From: Desulfobulbaceae bacterium
GTDB taxonomy: Bacteria; Desulfobacterota; Desulfobulbia; Desulfobulbales; Desulfurivibrionaceae
Reading direction: 5' to 3'
Length of the DNA stretch: 16,458 bases
Assembly: GCA_003557565.1 (NCBI GenBank)
Contig: PWOG01000315.1
Coordinates: 1-16,458 of the forward strand
Of this stretch, positions 9,645-16,458 are shown piece by piece. The position numbers and the translations under genes were made by a program. The first letter of the stretch is position 1; each line of letters starts with the position of its first letter. The notes beneath the pieces were generated by a model. The model saw nothing but the letters and a program-made list of their open reading frames with translations, ran no database searches and was not told where the DNA came from.

Positions 9645-10274
9645 TCACTCGATCCTCTGTCCCAGCCGGTTCCAGCGCACCCCGAGCTCCTCCTGATCCC
9701 ACGACCAGTAGAGGATAAAGGCCTTTCCCCGCAGATCCCCTTGATCCACCATGCCCCAGTAACGGCTGTCGTGACTGTTGTCCCGGTTATCGCCCATGAC
9801 GAAAAGCTCGTCGGGCCCCACCGTCATCGGCCCGAAATTATCCCGGGGCTGGCGCGATGGCGGCAGGATTTCATCATCACGAAACACCGCCCGGGGATCA
9901 TCCACTCGCCGGCCGTCGATATAAACCGTTTTGTCGCGAATTTCCACGGTCTCCCCGGGCAGGCCGATGACCCGCTTGATGTAATCCTGCCTGGGATCCC
10001 TCGGATAGCGAAAAACAACCACATCATAACGCCGGGGATCCCGGATATCGATCCACACCTCGCCGGTGAACGGGTTGCGCACCCCGTAAATGAACTTGCT
10101 GACCAGCAGATGATCACCAACTTCCAGGGTGGGCTCCATGGAACTTGAGGGAATCTTGAAGGCCTGCACCACAAAGGTGCGAATAATCAGGGCCAGGATA
10201 AGGGCGACAATGATGGCCTCGGCATATTCACGGAAAACCGATTTCCGTGCAGACTCCCGGTTTTTACCAGCCAA
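9645..10274 (-). CDS. lepB: signal peptidase I (LepB)
   Basis: Cleaves signal peptides from proteins exported by Sec and Tat, acting at the periplasmic face of the inner membrane. A TTG start at 10274 is chosen because GGAGGA lies 6 nt before it, giving 209 residues beginning MAGKNRESARKSVFREYAEA. An ATG at 10340 is in frame but would add 22 residues with no family resemblance. One transmembrane helix spans about 17-37. The catalytic serine is S45 in IPSSSMEPTLEVGD and the general-base lysine is K100 in DYIKRVIGLPGE. Box E, GDNRDNSHDSRYWG, is at 161-174. This is the minimal single-helix form. It heads the lepB-pyrB-pyrC set, and a promoter is proposed at 10429-10457. Confidence 0.96.
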   Translation of the reverse strand: MAGKNRESARKSVFREYAEAIIVALILALIIRTFVVQAFKIPSSSMEPTLEVGDHLLVSKFIYGVRNPFTGEVWIDIRDPRRYDVVVFRYPRDPRQDYIKRVIGLPGETVEIRDKTVYIDGRRVDDPRAVFRDDEILPPSRQPRDNFGPMTVGPDELFVMGDNRDNSHDSRYWGMVDQGDLRGKAFILYWSWDQEELGVRWNRLGQRIE

Positions 10275-10365
10275 ACTCTTTCCTCCAGCTCTTCGATTAT
10301 TTACTGCGGACCGGGATAAACCCGAAGCTAACCAAGTCACAGGGTTTGTCTTGTTAAGTGGTCAC

Positions 10366-10411
10366 GGAGTGCCGCAAGCTCCCCCCCCAAAAAACGGCTT
10401 TGCGGAGCGCC
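10366..10411. repeat. imperfect hairpin with C8A6 loop in the lepB leader
   Basis: CCGCAAGC (10372-10379) pairs with GCTTTGCGG (10397-10405) apart from one bulged T; GGAG and GCGCC sequences outside extend the stem imperfectly. The loop holds eight C (10381-10388) followed by six A (10389-10394). On the - strand it lies in the proposed lepB leader RNA, about 10 nt after the likely transcription start. The short TGCCGCAAGCT at 10370-10380 resembles the end of the repeat core (CGCCGCAAGCT at 8676-8686), but that is too short to prove kinship. Confidence 0.5.
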
Positions 10412-10428
10412 AATGATGATTCTCCGCT

Positions 10429-10457
10429 GTTATACCGTAAAGAGGGGAAAAAGACAA
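10429..10457 (-). promoter_or_regulatory. sigma-70-type promoter for lepB-pyrB-pyrC
   Basis: Reading the - strand, TTGTCT (10457-10452) is followed by exactly 17 bp and TATAAC (10434-10429), matching consensus at 4 of 6 and 5 of 6 bases. It points toward lepB and would give a leader of about 145 nt. It is the best promoter candidate in the window. Confidence 0.55.
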
Positions 10458-10596
10458 GCAACCGCTCGCCCTCGATCCTGCTTTAATGTTGAGATCAGGT
10501 CACTTTCATGAACCATAGTATAACAATTAAGCGAGGTATAACCCGAACGCCGCCCCGGAAAAAAAGCCACCATCCACCGCTGTTAGTGCTTTATTC

Positions 10597-10631
10597 TTGA
10601 CATCAAGTCCCTTTTATGGCCTAAAGATTGT
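10597..10631 (+). promoter_or_regulatory. possible pilM operon promoter region
   Basis: A perfect -35 hexamer TTGACA (10597-10602) lies 120 bp before pilM, but the best -10 at a tolerable distance is only TAAAGA (10622-10627, 19 bp spacer). Overlapping it, TGGCCT-N5-TTGT (10617-10631) resembles a sigma-54 -24/-12 element with its last C changed to T. Either reading is weak. Confidence 0.3.
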
Positions 10632-10722
10632 GGTGACATGAAGGATAAACGTGCCGGAAGTCACCGACGGGAAAAGGAATATTACACTTTCACCGCAATT
10701 ACTAGTTTGGTACTGACCAGCA

Positions 10723-11841
10723 ATGAACCTAGCCCTGCCGCGCTTCAACATAAGCCTGCCCTCACTCGGACGCCTGACACGTCCCGGCCCGGCCGGCGGA
10801 GGACCTTTGGCCCTGGGGCTGGATATCGGCTCCCACGCCGTCAAGGCCTGTGAACTGCAACGGACCCGCAAAGGCTACCAGTTGCTTACCATGGGCAGCG
10901 CCCTGATGCCGCCGGATGCCATCGAAGACGGCGCCCTGGTGGATCCCGACGCCGTGGGCAAGGTCCTGACCCCGCTGCTGGCCAACCTAAAAAGCAAAAA
11001 CCGCAACGTGGCCATCTCCGTTTCCGGCTATTCGGTGATCGTTAAAAAGATCAACCTTCCAAAAATGACCGCCGAAGAAGTGGAAAAGCATCTCATCGAG
11101 GAGGCCGAACAGTATATCCCCTTCGATATCGACGATGTTTACCTGGATTTTCAGGATCTGGAAACCAGCCAGGAGGGTGATGACCACAGCGAAATCATGA
11201 TGGTGGCGGCCAAAAAAGACTTGGTCAATGGCTACATCGAGCTGCTGGACGACCTGGACCTGCAACCGGTGGTGGTGGATGTGGACGCCTTCGCCCTTGA
11301 AAACGCCTACGATGCCGCCGCGAATCAGCCGGAAAACGTGGCGCTGGTGGATATCGGCGCCGGCAAGATGAATATCAACCTGATCAGCGGCGGCTATTCG
11401 GCCCTGACCAGGGACGTGATGCTGGGCGGAAGAGACCTGACCAGCCAGCTGCAACAGAGTCTGGGGATTTCCTTCGAGGAAGCGGAAGCGCTCAAGATCG
11501 GGATGGCTCCACCGGAATCAGAAGATATACAGCAAAAGGCCGCGGACGTGGTGCTTAACACCTGCCGGAATTGGAGCGAGGAGATCACCCGGGCCATCGC
11601 CTTCTACCTGACCACCAACGAAGACCAGCCCATCAGCCGGATCGTCCTCAGCGGCGGAGGCTCAAGGCTGAGCGGCCTGGACGATTATCTCGGCCGCCAG
11701 TGCGACGTTCCCTGCTCGGTATTCAATCCATTTGCCACGGTTGAATACAACAAGAAAAAAATTGATCCCGCCTACGTGCAGGCCATTGCCCCCGAGATGG
11801 GCCAGGCCTTCGGTTTGGCCACCCGTTCCGGGGAGCTTTAA
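10723..11841 (+). CDS. pilM: type IV pilus assembly protein PilM (actin-like ATPase)
   Basis: A cytoplasmic actin/FtsA-fold protein that binds the N-terminal tail of PilN and links the pilus motors to the inner-membrane alignment complex. In 372 residues the actin-like nucleotide motifs are visible: LGLDIGSHAVKACEL (31-45) for phosphate 1, ALVDIGAGKMNINLI (207-221) for phosphate 2, and IVLSGGGSRLSGL (307-319) for the adenosine site. EKHLIEEAEQYIPFDID is a typical PilM stretch. The first 28 residues are a Pro/Gly-rich extension before the fold. An in-frame TGA at 10714-10716 fixes the ATG at 10723 as the first usable ATG, yet no Shine-Dalgarno is visible ahead of it. It heads the cluster, 9 bp before pilN. 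Confidence 0.95.
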   Translation: MNLALPRFNISLPSLGRLTRPGPAGGGPLALGLDIGSHAVKACELQRTRKGYQLLTMGSALMPPDAIEDGALVDPDAVGKVLTPLLANLKSKNRNVAISVSGYSVIVKKINLPKMTAEEVEKHLIEEAEQYIPFDIDDVYLDFQDLETSQEGDDHSEIMMVAAKKDLVNGYIELLDDLDLQPVVVDVDAFALENAYDAAANQPENVALVDIGAGKMNINLISGGYSALTRDVMLGGRDLTSQLQQSLGISFEEAEALKIGMAPPESEDIQQKAADVVLNTCRNWSEEITRAIAFYLTTNEDQPISRIVLSGGGSRLSGLDDYLGRQCDVPCSVFNPFATVEYNKKKIDPAYVQAIAPEMGQAFGLATRSGEL

Positions 11842-11850
11842 GGTAAGGCC

Positions 11851-12417
11851 ATGATTAAGATCAACCTGCTGCCGATCAAGGAAATCAAGCAACGGCTGGC
11901 CCGGCGCCGGGAATTTTTTATGTTTGTCGGCTCCATTGTGGTCGTGCTGGTAATTCTGGCCCTGGTAAGCCTGGTCATTAGCGGCCGGGCCGCCAAACTG
12001 GAGGCACAGATAAAGGATCTCGAGGATGAAAAGGCCACCTATACCGCCATTCAGCGGGAAATCAATGAGTTGAAAAGAAGCCGGGAAGAGATCGAGGTCA
12101 AGATCGACACCATCGAACAGCTGCAGGTCGACGCCCAACTGACCGTGCGGATCCTGGACGAAATCAGCAACCTTACTCCGAGTTCGCGGATGTGGCTAAA
12201 CTCTTTGCGCATCGCCGACAATACCGTCAATCTGGCCGGCGTCGGCCTGGACAACCCTACTATCGCGCAGTACATGCAGGCCCTGGAGGGCTCTCCCTTT
12301 TTCGGCAGCGCCGATCTAACCAGTTCCTCGCGGACCGAGATGGAAGGCCAGAGCCTCAACTCCTTTTCTCTGGTTCTCCGGATCACCCCGCCCCCGCAAG
12401 AGACGGAGGAGGAATAA
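11851..12417 (+). CDS. pilN: type IV pilus inner-membrane protein PilN
   Basis: Bitopic inner-membrane protein that pairs with PilO and recruits PilM through its cytoplasmic tail. The 188 residues start with the conserved PilM-binding motif INLLP (4-8). A basic stretch follows (KQRLARRR), then a transmembrane helix at about 22-44, a coiled coil rich in E, K, R and L (about 46-100), and a periplasmic ferredoxin-like domain (about 105-180, LTPSSRMWLNSLRIADNTVNLAGVG). An AAGG precedes the ATG. pilO begins 3 bp after its stop, so the two should be made together. Confidence 0.94.
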   Translation: MIKINLLPIKEIKQRLARRREFFMFVGSIVVVLVILALVSLVISGRAAKLEAQIKDLEDEKATYTAIQREINELKRSREEIEVKIDTIEQLQVDAQLTVRILDEISNLTPSSRMWLNSLRIADNTVNLAGVGLDNPTIAQYMQALEGSPFFGSADLTSSSRTEMEGQSLNSFSLVLRITPPPQETEEE

Positions 12418-12420
12418 GGA

Positions 12421-13032
12421 ATGAACCCCAAGCTTAAAATGATGCGCAAAAAACTGGATGAGTTTCTGCAGGACAAGACCGGAAACCTCACCAGTATCCA
12501 CAAGCTTCTTATCTTTCTCGGCGCCTGGGCCGTTCCCGTGCTGGTCTTTATCTTCCTGGTGTTCATGCCCAAGGCCGACGAGATGGAGCAGTCAAGAAAC
12601 AGTATCCAGCGGCTGGAATCAGAAATCTCCCGGCTGGCGGCGGTGGCCAGCGAAATCGACCAGCACCGGGCGGAAATGGAGCAAGCACAACAAAAGCTTA
12701 AGGAGCTCTCCGAGTTTCTGCCGGAAGAAAAAGAGATTCCGCTGCTGCTGACCAGTATTTCCAACCTGGGCACCAACTCAGGACTGGAATTCAGACTGTT
12801 CAGGCCGCAAAACGAAAGCCGGAAGGAATTTTACGCCGAAATCCCAATTAATATCACGGTTCGTGGGCCATACCATAATGTGGGGGTCTTTCTGGACCGG
12901 GTGAGTAAACTGCCACGGATTGTCACGGTGGAGGACTTGAACATGGGCTCACCGAGCCGAACGGGCAACAGTATGTACCTGAACACCAACATCAGCCTGC
13001 TGACTTACCGCTTCGTCGAACCGGCAGAATAA
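12421..13032 (+). CDS. pilO: type IV pilus inner-membrane protein PilO
   Basis: Partner of PilN in the periplasmic alignment complex; it also contacts PilP. The 203 residues comprise a short cytoplasmic tail, a transmembrane helix at about 28-49 (LLIFLGAWAVPVLVFIFLVF), and a coiled coil at about 52-100. The periplasmic domain (about 105-200) includes FLPEEKEIPLLLTSISNLGTNSGL in segments and INITVRGPYHNVGVFLDRVSKLPRIV, both characteristic of PilO. GGAGGAA sits 5-11 nt before the ATG. pilP follows after 36 bp. Confidence 0.95.
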   Translation: MNPKLKMMRKKLDEFLQDKTGNLTSIHKLLIFLGAWAVPVLVFIFLVFMPKADEMEQSRNSIQRLESEISRLAAVASEIDQHRAEMEQAQQKLKELSEFLPEEKEIPLLLTSISNLGTNSGLEFRLFRPQNESRKEFYAEIPINITVRGPYHNVGVFLDRVSKLPRIVTVEDLNMGSPSRTGNSMYLNTNISLLTYRFVEPAE

Positions 13033-13068
13033 ACCGCCCCGGACCACTCGTGGAGGCGATGGAAGATC

Positions 13069-13662
13069 ATGCGCGAACCTGCAAAACAGATAATTTACAT
13101 CGGTGCCCTGGCCCTGTTCCTACTTTTGGGCTCACCCGTACCAGGCTGGAGCGCCGATGACGATGCCGCGCCGAGGGGTGAATCTTCTCCGGAAAACGCT
13201 TTCGAGGATCTGCTTGACGACTCCCCGGAGGCCCTGCCGGAATTCCTGGAGACATCGCACCTGCCTTTGGGCGAAATGCAGCCGGAACTGGATATCAGTT
13301 TTTTCTATCGCCTGACGGGACGCCCCGACCCCTTCATGCCATTTATCGAGGTTACCCGCACCCCCTCTCGGGCCGCAGCCGACGACGATGCAGAAGAGGA
13401 AGTGCTGGCCGGGCTACGCCGTTTCGAGCCCGGACAATTGACCCTGACCGCCATCTATGTGAGTGATCGGGAAAACATGGCCATGGCCGAAGACTCCACC
13501 GGTCGTGGCCATTTCATCCGTCCCGGCGACTACATCGGCCGCCGGGGCCAGGTGGACCGCATAACTCCCGGCCGGGTCATCATCCGGGAGCCGACGGTTT
13601 CCCCCACGGGCGAAACGGAATATCGCACCATAGAAATGATCCTAACCCAGGAGGGAGATTGA
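13069..13662 (+). CDS. pilP: type IV pilus assembly protein PilP, non-lipidated form
   Basis: Periplasmic connector between the PilN/PilO pair and the outer-membrane secretin. The 197 residues carry an N-terminal signal peptide (about 1-29, ending GWSA) and an acidic disordered linker (30-75), including the stretch expected to contact PilO. The beta-rich domain follows, with GRPDPFMPF (84-92) and FEPGQLTLTAIYVSD (119-133). PilP is commonly a lipoprotein, but this protein has no cysteine at all, so it should be a soluble or signal-anchored periplasmic protein. An ATG at 13059 is in another frame and is ignored. Its last codons overlap the next gene by 4 bp. Confidence 0.9.
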   Translation: MREPAKQIIYIGALALFLLLGSPVPGWSADDDAAPRGESSPENAFEDLLDDSPEALPEFLETSHLPLGEMQPELDISFFYRLTGRPDPFMPFIEVTRTPSRAAADDDAEEEVLAGLRRFEPGQLTLTAIYVSDRENMAMAEDSTGRGHFIRPGDYIGRRGQVDRITPGRVIIREPTVSPTGETEYRTIEMILTQEGD

Positions 13663-15281
13663 AAGTGATGAACCCCATCCCCCGATATATCGCGGCGATC
13701 ATGCTTATGTTTACCATGGGCGGGTTGACCGGCGCCAGTCAAGCGGTCGCCGCCCCTGCCCCCGACTACCTGATTGACGGCATCAGCCTGGAGCAAAAGG
13801 ACGACGCCATGCTGCTGCGAATTTCCGGCGACACGGCCCCCACCTTCACCAGCTATCAGCTTTTTGCCCCGCCCCGGGTGATTATTGACATCGCCGATGC
13901 TGAACTGGCCGACGGTGTCTCCTTGCCCGGGCCGACGGACGTGGTGGAAGAGATCCGCGGCGCCACCCCCGAGGATCGGCAAAACATCGTCCGCGTGGAG
14001 GTGGTGCTCACCACCCCCCTGCAATATCGTACCGCCGCCGATAACAATGATATCCTGCTGACCCTGGCCACCCCGCCCCGGGAATACAGAGCCGGCAAGA
14101 CCAGGCCCGGCGACCCGGCCAAACAGCCGCCGCCCGCCGATGAACCGGTGGAGGATCATGCCGCCATCCTCGAGGATCTGCAAAAGCGATCCTCGCCCCT
14201 TGAACTGGGCGAACCGGTGGTCCCCCGCATCCCTCCCCTGGAGGTACATACCGGTCCGCGCCAGACCATCGAACTCGAACCCTCGACGGATGACGCCGAC
14301 ATTTTAAGCGATCCTGAACCCGAACCCGAAGAAGAAGTGGAGGACACTCTTGTCGACCCGTTCGGTATTGACGATCATCAAATCAACGTCAACGTTGAGT
14401 TTTTCAAAACCGACCTGCACAACGTCTTCCGCTTCTTCGGCGAAGCCACCCAACGCAATGTGGTGGTGGACGAAGCGGTGAGTGGCGATCTGACCCTGAC
14501 GCTGAAAGATGTGCCGTGGGATTTTGCCCTGGAGATCATCCTTAATCTCAAGGATCTGCAAATGGAGGAGCGTCACAACACCATGGTGATTTCTCCTGGC
14601 GACAGGGAATTTGAGTGGCCGGAAAGACCTGCAGACCGGCTTCAGGTCAGAGCCGATCAAGGTCCGCAAATTGAAGTCCGGCAGCGCCTGGAACATCAGC
14701 CCGAGAGGGTTCAGGCCCGTGAATTGATTAAGCAGGCCTCGGAACAGGATGCCAGGGGCAACCTTGCGGCGGCCCTGAACCTCTACGAAAAGGCGTTGAA
14801 CCAGTGGCCGGACAACGTCCGCCTGGCCGAGCGAGTAGCCACCATTTACCTGGCTCACATGGGCAACAACTCCCGGGCTCATCATTTTGCCCGCCTGGCG
14901 CTGCGCCACGAAGGCAACAATGACCGAATCGCCCTGATCGCCGCCATTGCCTCCGCCAACATGCAGCGCAGCGCGGATGCCAAGGAATATTTTGATTTGT
15001 CCATCAGCCGACCTCAGCCGGCGGCCGAAGCCCTGGTCAGCTATGCGGCATTTGCTGAAGAACACGACAGCCCTAAAGGTGCCCTGGCCTTGCTGAAAAG
15101 GCATAACAAACTTTTCGGCGACAGCCTGGAAACCATGATTGCCAAAGCCAGGCTGTTCGAGCGTATCGACGACTCGCAACAGGCCATGGAGCAGTATCGA
15201 GCTATTCTGTTATCGGGTTACGACCTGCCGCAAGACCTGGAAGAATATATCCAGCATCGCATAGACGCCACAGGAGAGTAG
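13659..15281 (+). CDS. AMIN- and secretin N0/STN-domain protein with TPR-like tail (pilus-associated)
   Basis: Exported protein probably assisting secretin assembly; I know no exact gene name. The signal peptide covers about 1-32 (cut near AVAAP). An AMIN domain at about 36-138 (ISLEQKDDAMLLRISGD, then PPRVIIDIADAEL) would bind peptidoglycan, as in PilQ N-termini. An acidic Pro-rich linker (140-235) leads to an STN/N0-like domain (about 243-312, VNVEFFKTDLHNVFRFF and LTLKDVPWDFALEIILNLKDL), then helical TPR-like repeats (about 350-520). Together AMIN and N0 look like the N-terminal half of a classical PilQ without its pore domain. Starts are ambiguous: TTG 13659 (4 nt after AGGAGG), GTG 13665, or ATG 13668. 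The next gene begins 12 bp after its stop. Confidence 0.85.
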   Translation: MKVMNPIPRYIAAIMLMFTMGGLTGASQAVAAPAPDYLIDGISLEQKDDAMLLRISGDTAPTFTSYQLFAPPRVIIDIADAELADGVSLPGPTDVVEEIRGATPEDRQNIVRVEVVLTTPLQYRTAADNNDILLTLATPPREYRAGKTRPGDPAKQPPPADEPVEDHAAILEDLQKRSSPLELGEPVVPRIPPLEVHTGPRQTIELEPSTDDADILSDPEPEPEEEVEDTLVDPFGIDDHQINVNVEFFKTDLHNVFRFFGEATQRNVVVDEAVSGDLTLTLKDVPWDFALEIILNLKDLQMEERHNTMVISPGDREFEWPERPADRLQVRADQGPQIEVRQRLEHQPERVQARELIKQASEQDARGNLAAALNLYEKALNQWPDNVRLAERVATIYLAHMGNNSRAHHFARLALRHEGNNDRIALIAAIASANMQRSADAKEYFDLSISRPQPAAEALVSYAAFAEEHDSPKGALALLKRHNKLFGDSLETMIAKARLFERIDDSQQAMEQYRAILLSGYDLPQDLEEYIQHRIDATGE

Positions 15282-15293
15282 AGGAGAAAAGTC

Positions 15294-16458
15294 ATGCAAG
15301 AAACAAGATCACTGGCGACCTTTTTGGGAGTAATCGCCCTGTCCGTAGGTCTGGCCGCTTGCGCACCTGTCGCGTCGGATCCTCAGGACAGATCAAGAGA
15401 CGCCGCCGTCGAGGCGGAGCCGGAGCCGGCGGTTGCCGAACCGGCCCGACATGCCGGCAACCTGCCGCTGCGCTATCAGCGGCCCACCTATGCCCTGCAG
15501 GAGCACGATATATCGCAACAGTTGGGGCTGGGCGATGAGGCGGATGTCAGTGTACCTGTGGGCGCCGATATAACCACCGCCGCCGATCCGGTCCCCCTGC
15601 GGGAGATTATGAGAAAGCTGGCTTCCTTGAAAGGGATGAATGTCAGCTGGGCCAGCGATGTAGACCGAAATATTCCTGTGGACGTGGATATCAGGGCCGA
15701 GGATGATTTTTTTGAGGCCATCAGAAGCTTGCTTCGCCAGGTAGACTACTTCCACGAGGTGGAGCGCAACACCATCGTGATCAGGTTCCAGGAAACCAGG
15801 GCCTTTCACGTGGCCATGCCTTTCATGGCCTCTACCTACGATACCGGGGTCGGCGGCGACGTTCTGGGGGCCGGCGCCCTGGATGGCGCCGGCGGCTCCC
15901 TTACGGGCAACATCAAACTCACCAGCGAAGGCAACGAGTTTGATGTGTGGGAAAATATCCGCGTGAACCTGGATCAGATACTGGAGATCTGGGATGAAAC
16001 CGTGCAGACCAGGCCGGCCGAGGGAACCAACGGCGAGGTGACAACCACCCGTCGTCGCGATGTCCAGGGCGCCAAGGGCTACTACTCCATCGACAAGCCC
16101 ATCGGCCTGATTACGGTCACGGCTCCCCGCCCCCTGGTTGAGAAAGTCGAGGAATACATCGATAACCTGAAAAGCCGACTGTTCCGGCAGATCTCCATTG
16201 AGGCCAAGATTGTCGAAGTAAGTCTGGATGAACAGTCCAAAACCGGAATCGACTGGCGCGGGGTGTTGAGCGGCAAGCACCTGGATTTTGAAATGTTCGG
16301 CCCGGATGGAATAATTTATCCCCGTGGTGACGACCGAGGATACAGGGGCAGCGGACTGACCGAGGTCGCTGTAGGTCCCAATCCCTTTCAACTGCTGCTG
16401 GACGCCATCGAGAGCCAAGGCTCCGCCGATGTTCTGGCCAACCCTAAGATCAGCGTGA
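15294..16458 (+). CDS. pilQ: lipoprotein secretin of type IV pilus (PilQ/MshL family), truncated by window edge
   Basis: Forms the outer-membrane ring through which the pilus passes. The frame opens at ATG 15294, with GAGGAGA about 6 nt upstream, and stays open for 388 codons to the right edge; the trailing tga is out of frame. The signal peptide ends in the lipobox LAAC (C23), so it is lipidated. An N0/STN-like domain is at about 101-163 (PLREIMRKLASLKGMNVSW), then AFHVAMPFMASTY, typical of MshL-like secretins, an N1-like domain (ITVTAPRPLVEKVEEYIDNL), QISIEAKIVEVSLDEQSKTGIDW, and the start of the secretin domain ending at LANPKISV. There is no AMIN domain, which sits in the preceding gene instead. 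PilQ and MshL are both reasonable names. Confidence 0.88.
   Translation, partial: MQETRSLATFLGVIALSVGLAACAPVASDPQDRSRDAAVEAEPEPAVAEPARHAGNLPLRYQRPTYALQEHDISQQLGLGDEADVSVPVGADITTAADPVPLREIMRKLASLKGMNVSWASDVDRNIPVDVDIRAEDDFFEAIRSLLRQVDYFHEVERNTIVIRFQETRAFHVAMPFMASTYDTGVGGDVLGAGALDGAGGSLTGNIKLTSEGNEFDVWENIRVNLDQILEIWDETVQTRPAEGTNGEVTTTRRRDVQGAKGYYSIDKPIGLITVTAPRPLVEKVEEYIDNLKSRLFRQISIEAKIVEVSLDEQSKTGIDWRGVLSGKHLDFEMFGPDGIIYPRGDDRGYRGSGLTEVAVGPNPFQLLLDAIESQGSADVLANPKISV

Larger units (their letters stand above)
10275..10722. other. 448-bp divergent intergenic region between lepB and pilM
   Basis: No credible gene is seen here. It holds the lepB ribosome site (GGAGGA, 10281-10286), a hairpin with a C8A6 tract (10366-10411), a lepB promoter (10429-10457), two TATAAC motifs on the + strand (10519-10524 and 10537-10542) without well-spaced -35 boxes, a TTGACA (10597-10602) ahead of pilM, and a GGTGAC/GTCACC inverted repeat (10632-10637 and 10660-10665). 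Its lower GC content than the flanking genes fits a regulatory region. Confidence 0.7.

Noticed and set aside
7321..9696. Long + strand frames opposite pyrC (7321-8253) and pyrB (8788-9696)
   Set aside because: Both are shadows of well-conserved - strand enzymes and give His/Gly/Arg-rich products without motifs.
9645..10340. Longer lepB starting at ATG 10340
   Set aside because: No ribosome site is seen there and the 22 extra residues do not resemble signal peptidase N-termini. TTG 10274 has GGAGGA at good spacing.
10638..10853. 71-codon + strand frame overlapping the start of pilM
   Set aside because: Most of it lies inside pilM in another frame; the product has no recognisable features and no ribosome site precedes it.
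15393..16418. 341-codon open frame on the - strand at the right end
   Set aside because: It is antisense to the secretin frame opening at 15294, which has a lipobox, a ribosome site and secretin sequence. The antisense product shows no recognisable domain.
16456..16458. Apparent TGA stop at the right edge of the secretin gene
   Set aside because: It is out of frame: the last full codon is GTG at 16455-16457, so the gene continues beyond the window.

Overview
The window is a GC-rich (roughly 60% or more by eye), densely packed bacterial chromosome segment of housekeeping genes followed by the start of a type IV pilus cluster. Gene content, domain styles and the lipoprotein-secretin pilus arrangement suggest a Desulfobacterota (former Deltaproteobacteria) genome, perhaps of the Desulfobulbales/Desulfurivibrio kind. 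That placement is inference from gene style, since no search was possible.

Region 1 (108-7163, + strand) is an information-processing block: DNA primase (dnaG), the housekeeping sigma factor (rpoD), the single-strand DNA-binding RecA loader DprA, and DNA topoisomerase I (topA). dnaG-rpoD is the core of the classical macromolecular-synthesis operon; here it runs directly into dprA-topA, with dprA starting inside the end of rpoD. Region 2 (7234-10274, - strand) reads lepB, pyrB, pyrC: signal peptidase I, aspartate carbamoyltransferase and a class I dihydroorotase, i.e. steps 2 and 3 of pyrimidine synthesis behind a protein-export gene. A good sigma-70-type promoter (TTGTCT, 17 bp, TATAAC) sits upstream of lepB. 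Region 3 (10275-10722) is the 448-bp gap between divergent lepB and pilM, holding promoter-like sites and a hairpin with a C8A6 tract. Region 4 (10723 to the right edge, + strand) is pilM-pilN-pilO-pilP, then a protein with an AMIN domain, a secretin N0/STN-like domain and a TPR-like tail, then a lipoprotein secretin of the PilQ/MshL kind that is cut by the window edge. Together these build the inner-membrane alignment complex and outer-membrane pore of a type IV pilus machine.

The most unusual signal is not a gene. A 57-bp sequence occurs at 5-61, just before dnaG, and again at 7176-7232, filling the topA/pyrC gap, with one mismatch. Its first half (about 26 nt, beginning ACGTGAGCCGG and ending GATCGCCGCAAG) recurs at 8659-8684 inside a 107-nt near-perfect hairpin between pyrB and pyrC. 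In the first two copies this core is followed by its own degenerate inverted copy; in the third it is preceded by one. That pattern is what REP/REPIN-type (palindromic, possibly RAYT-mobilised) elements show. I found no transposase, CRISPR array, tRNA or rRNA. Apart from this repeat family and the divided domain arrangement of the pilus secretin, the window looks like ordinary core genome.
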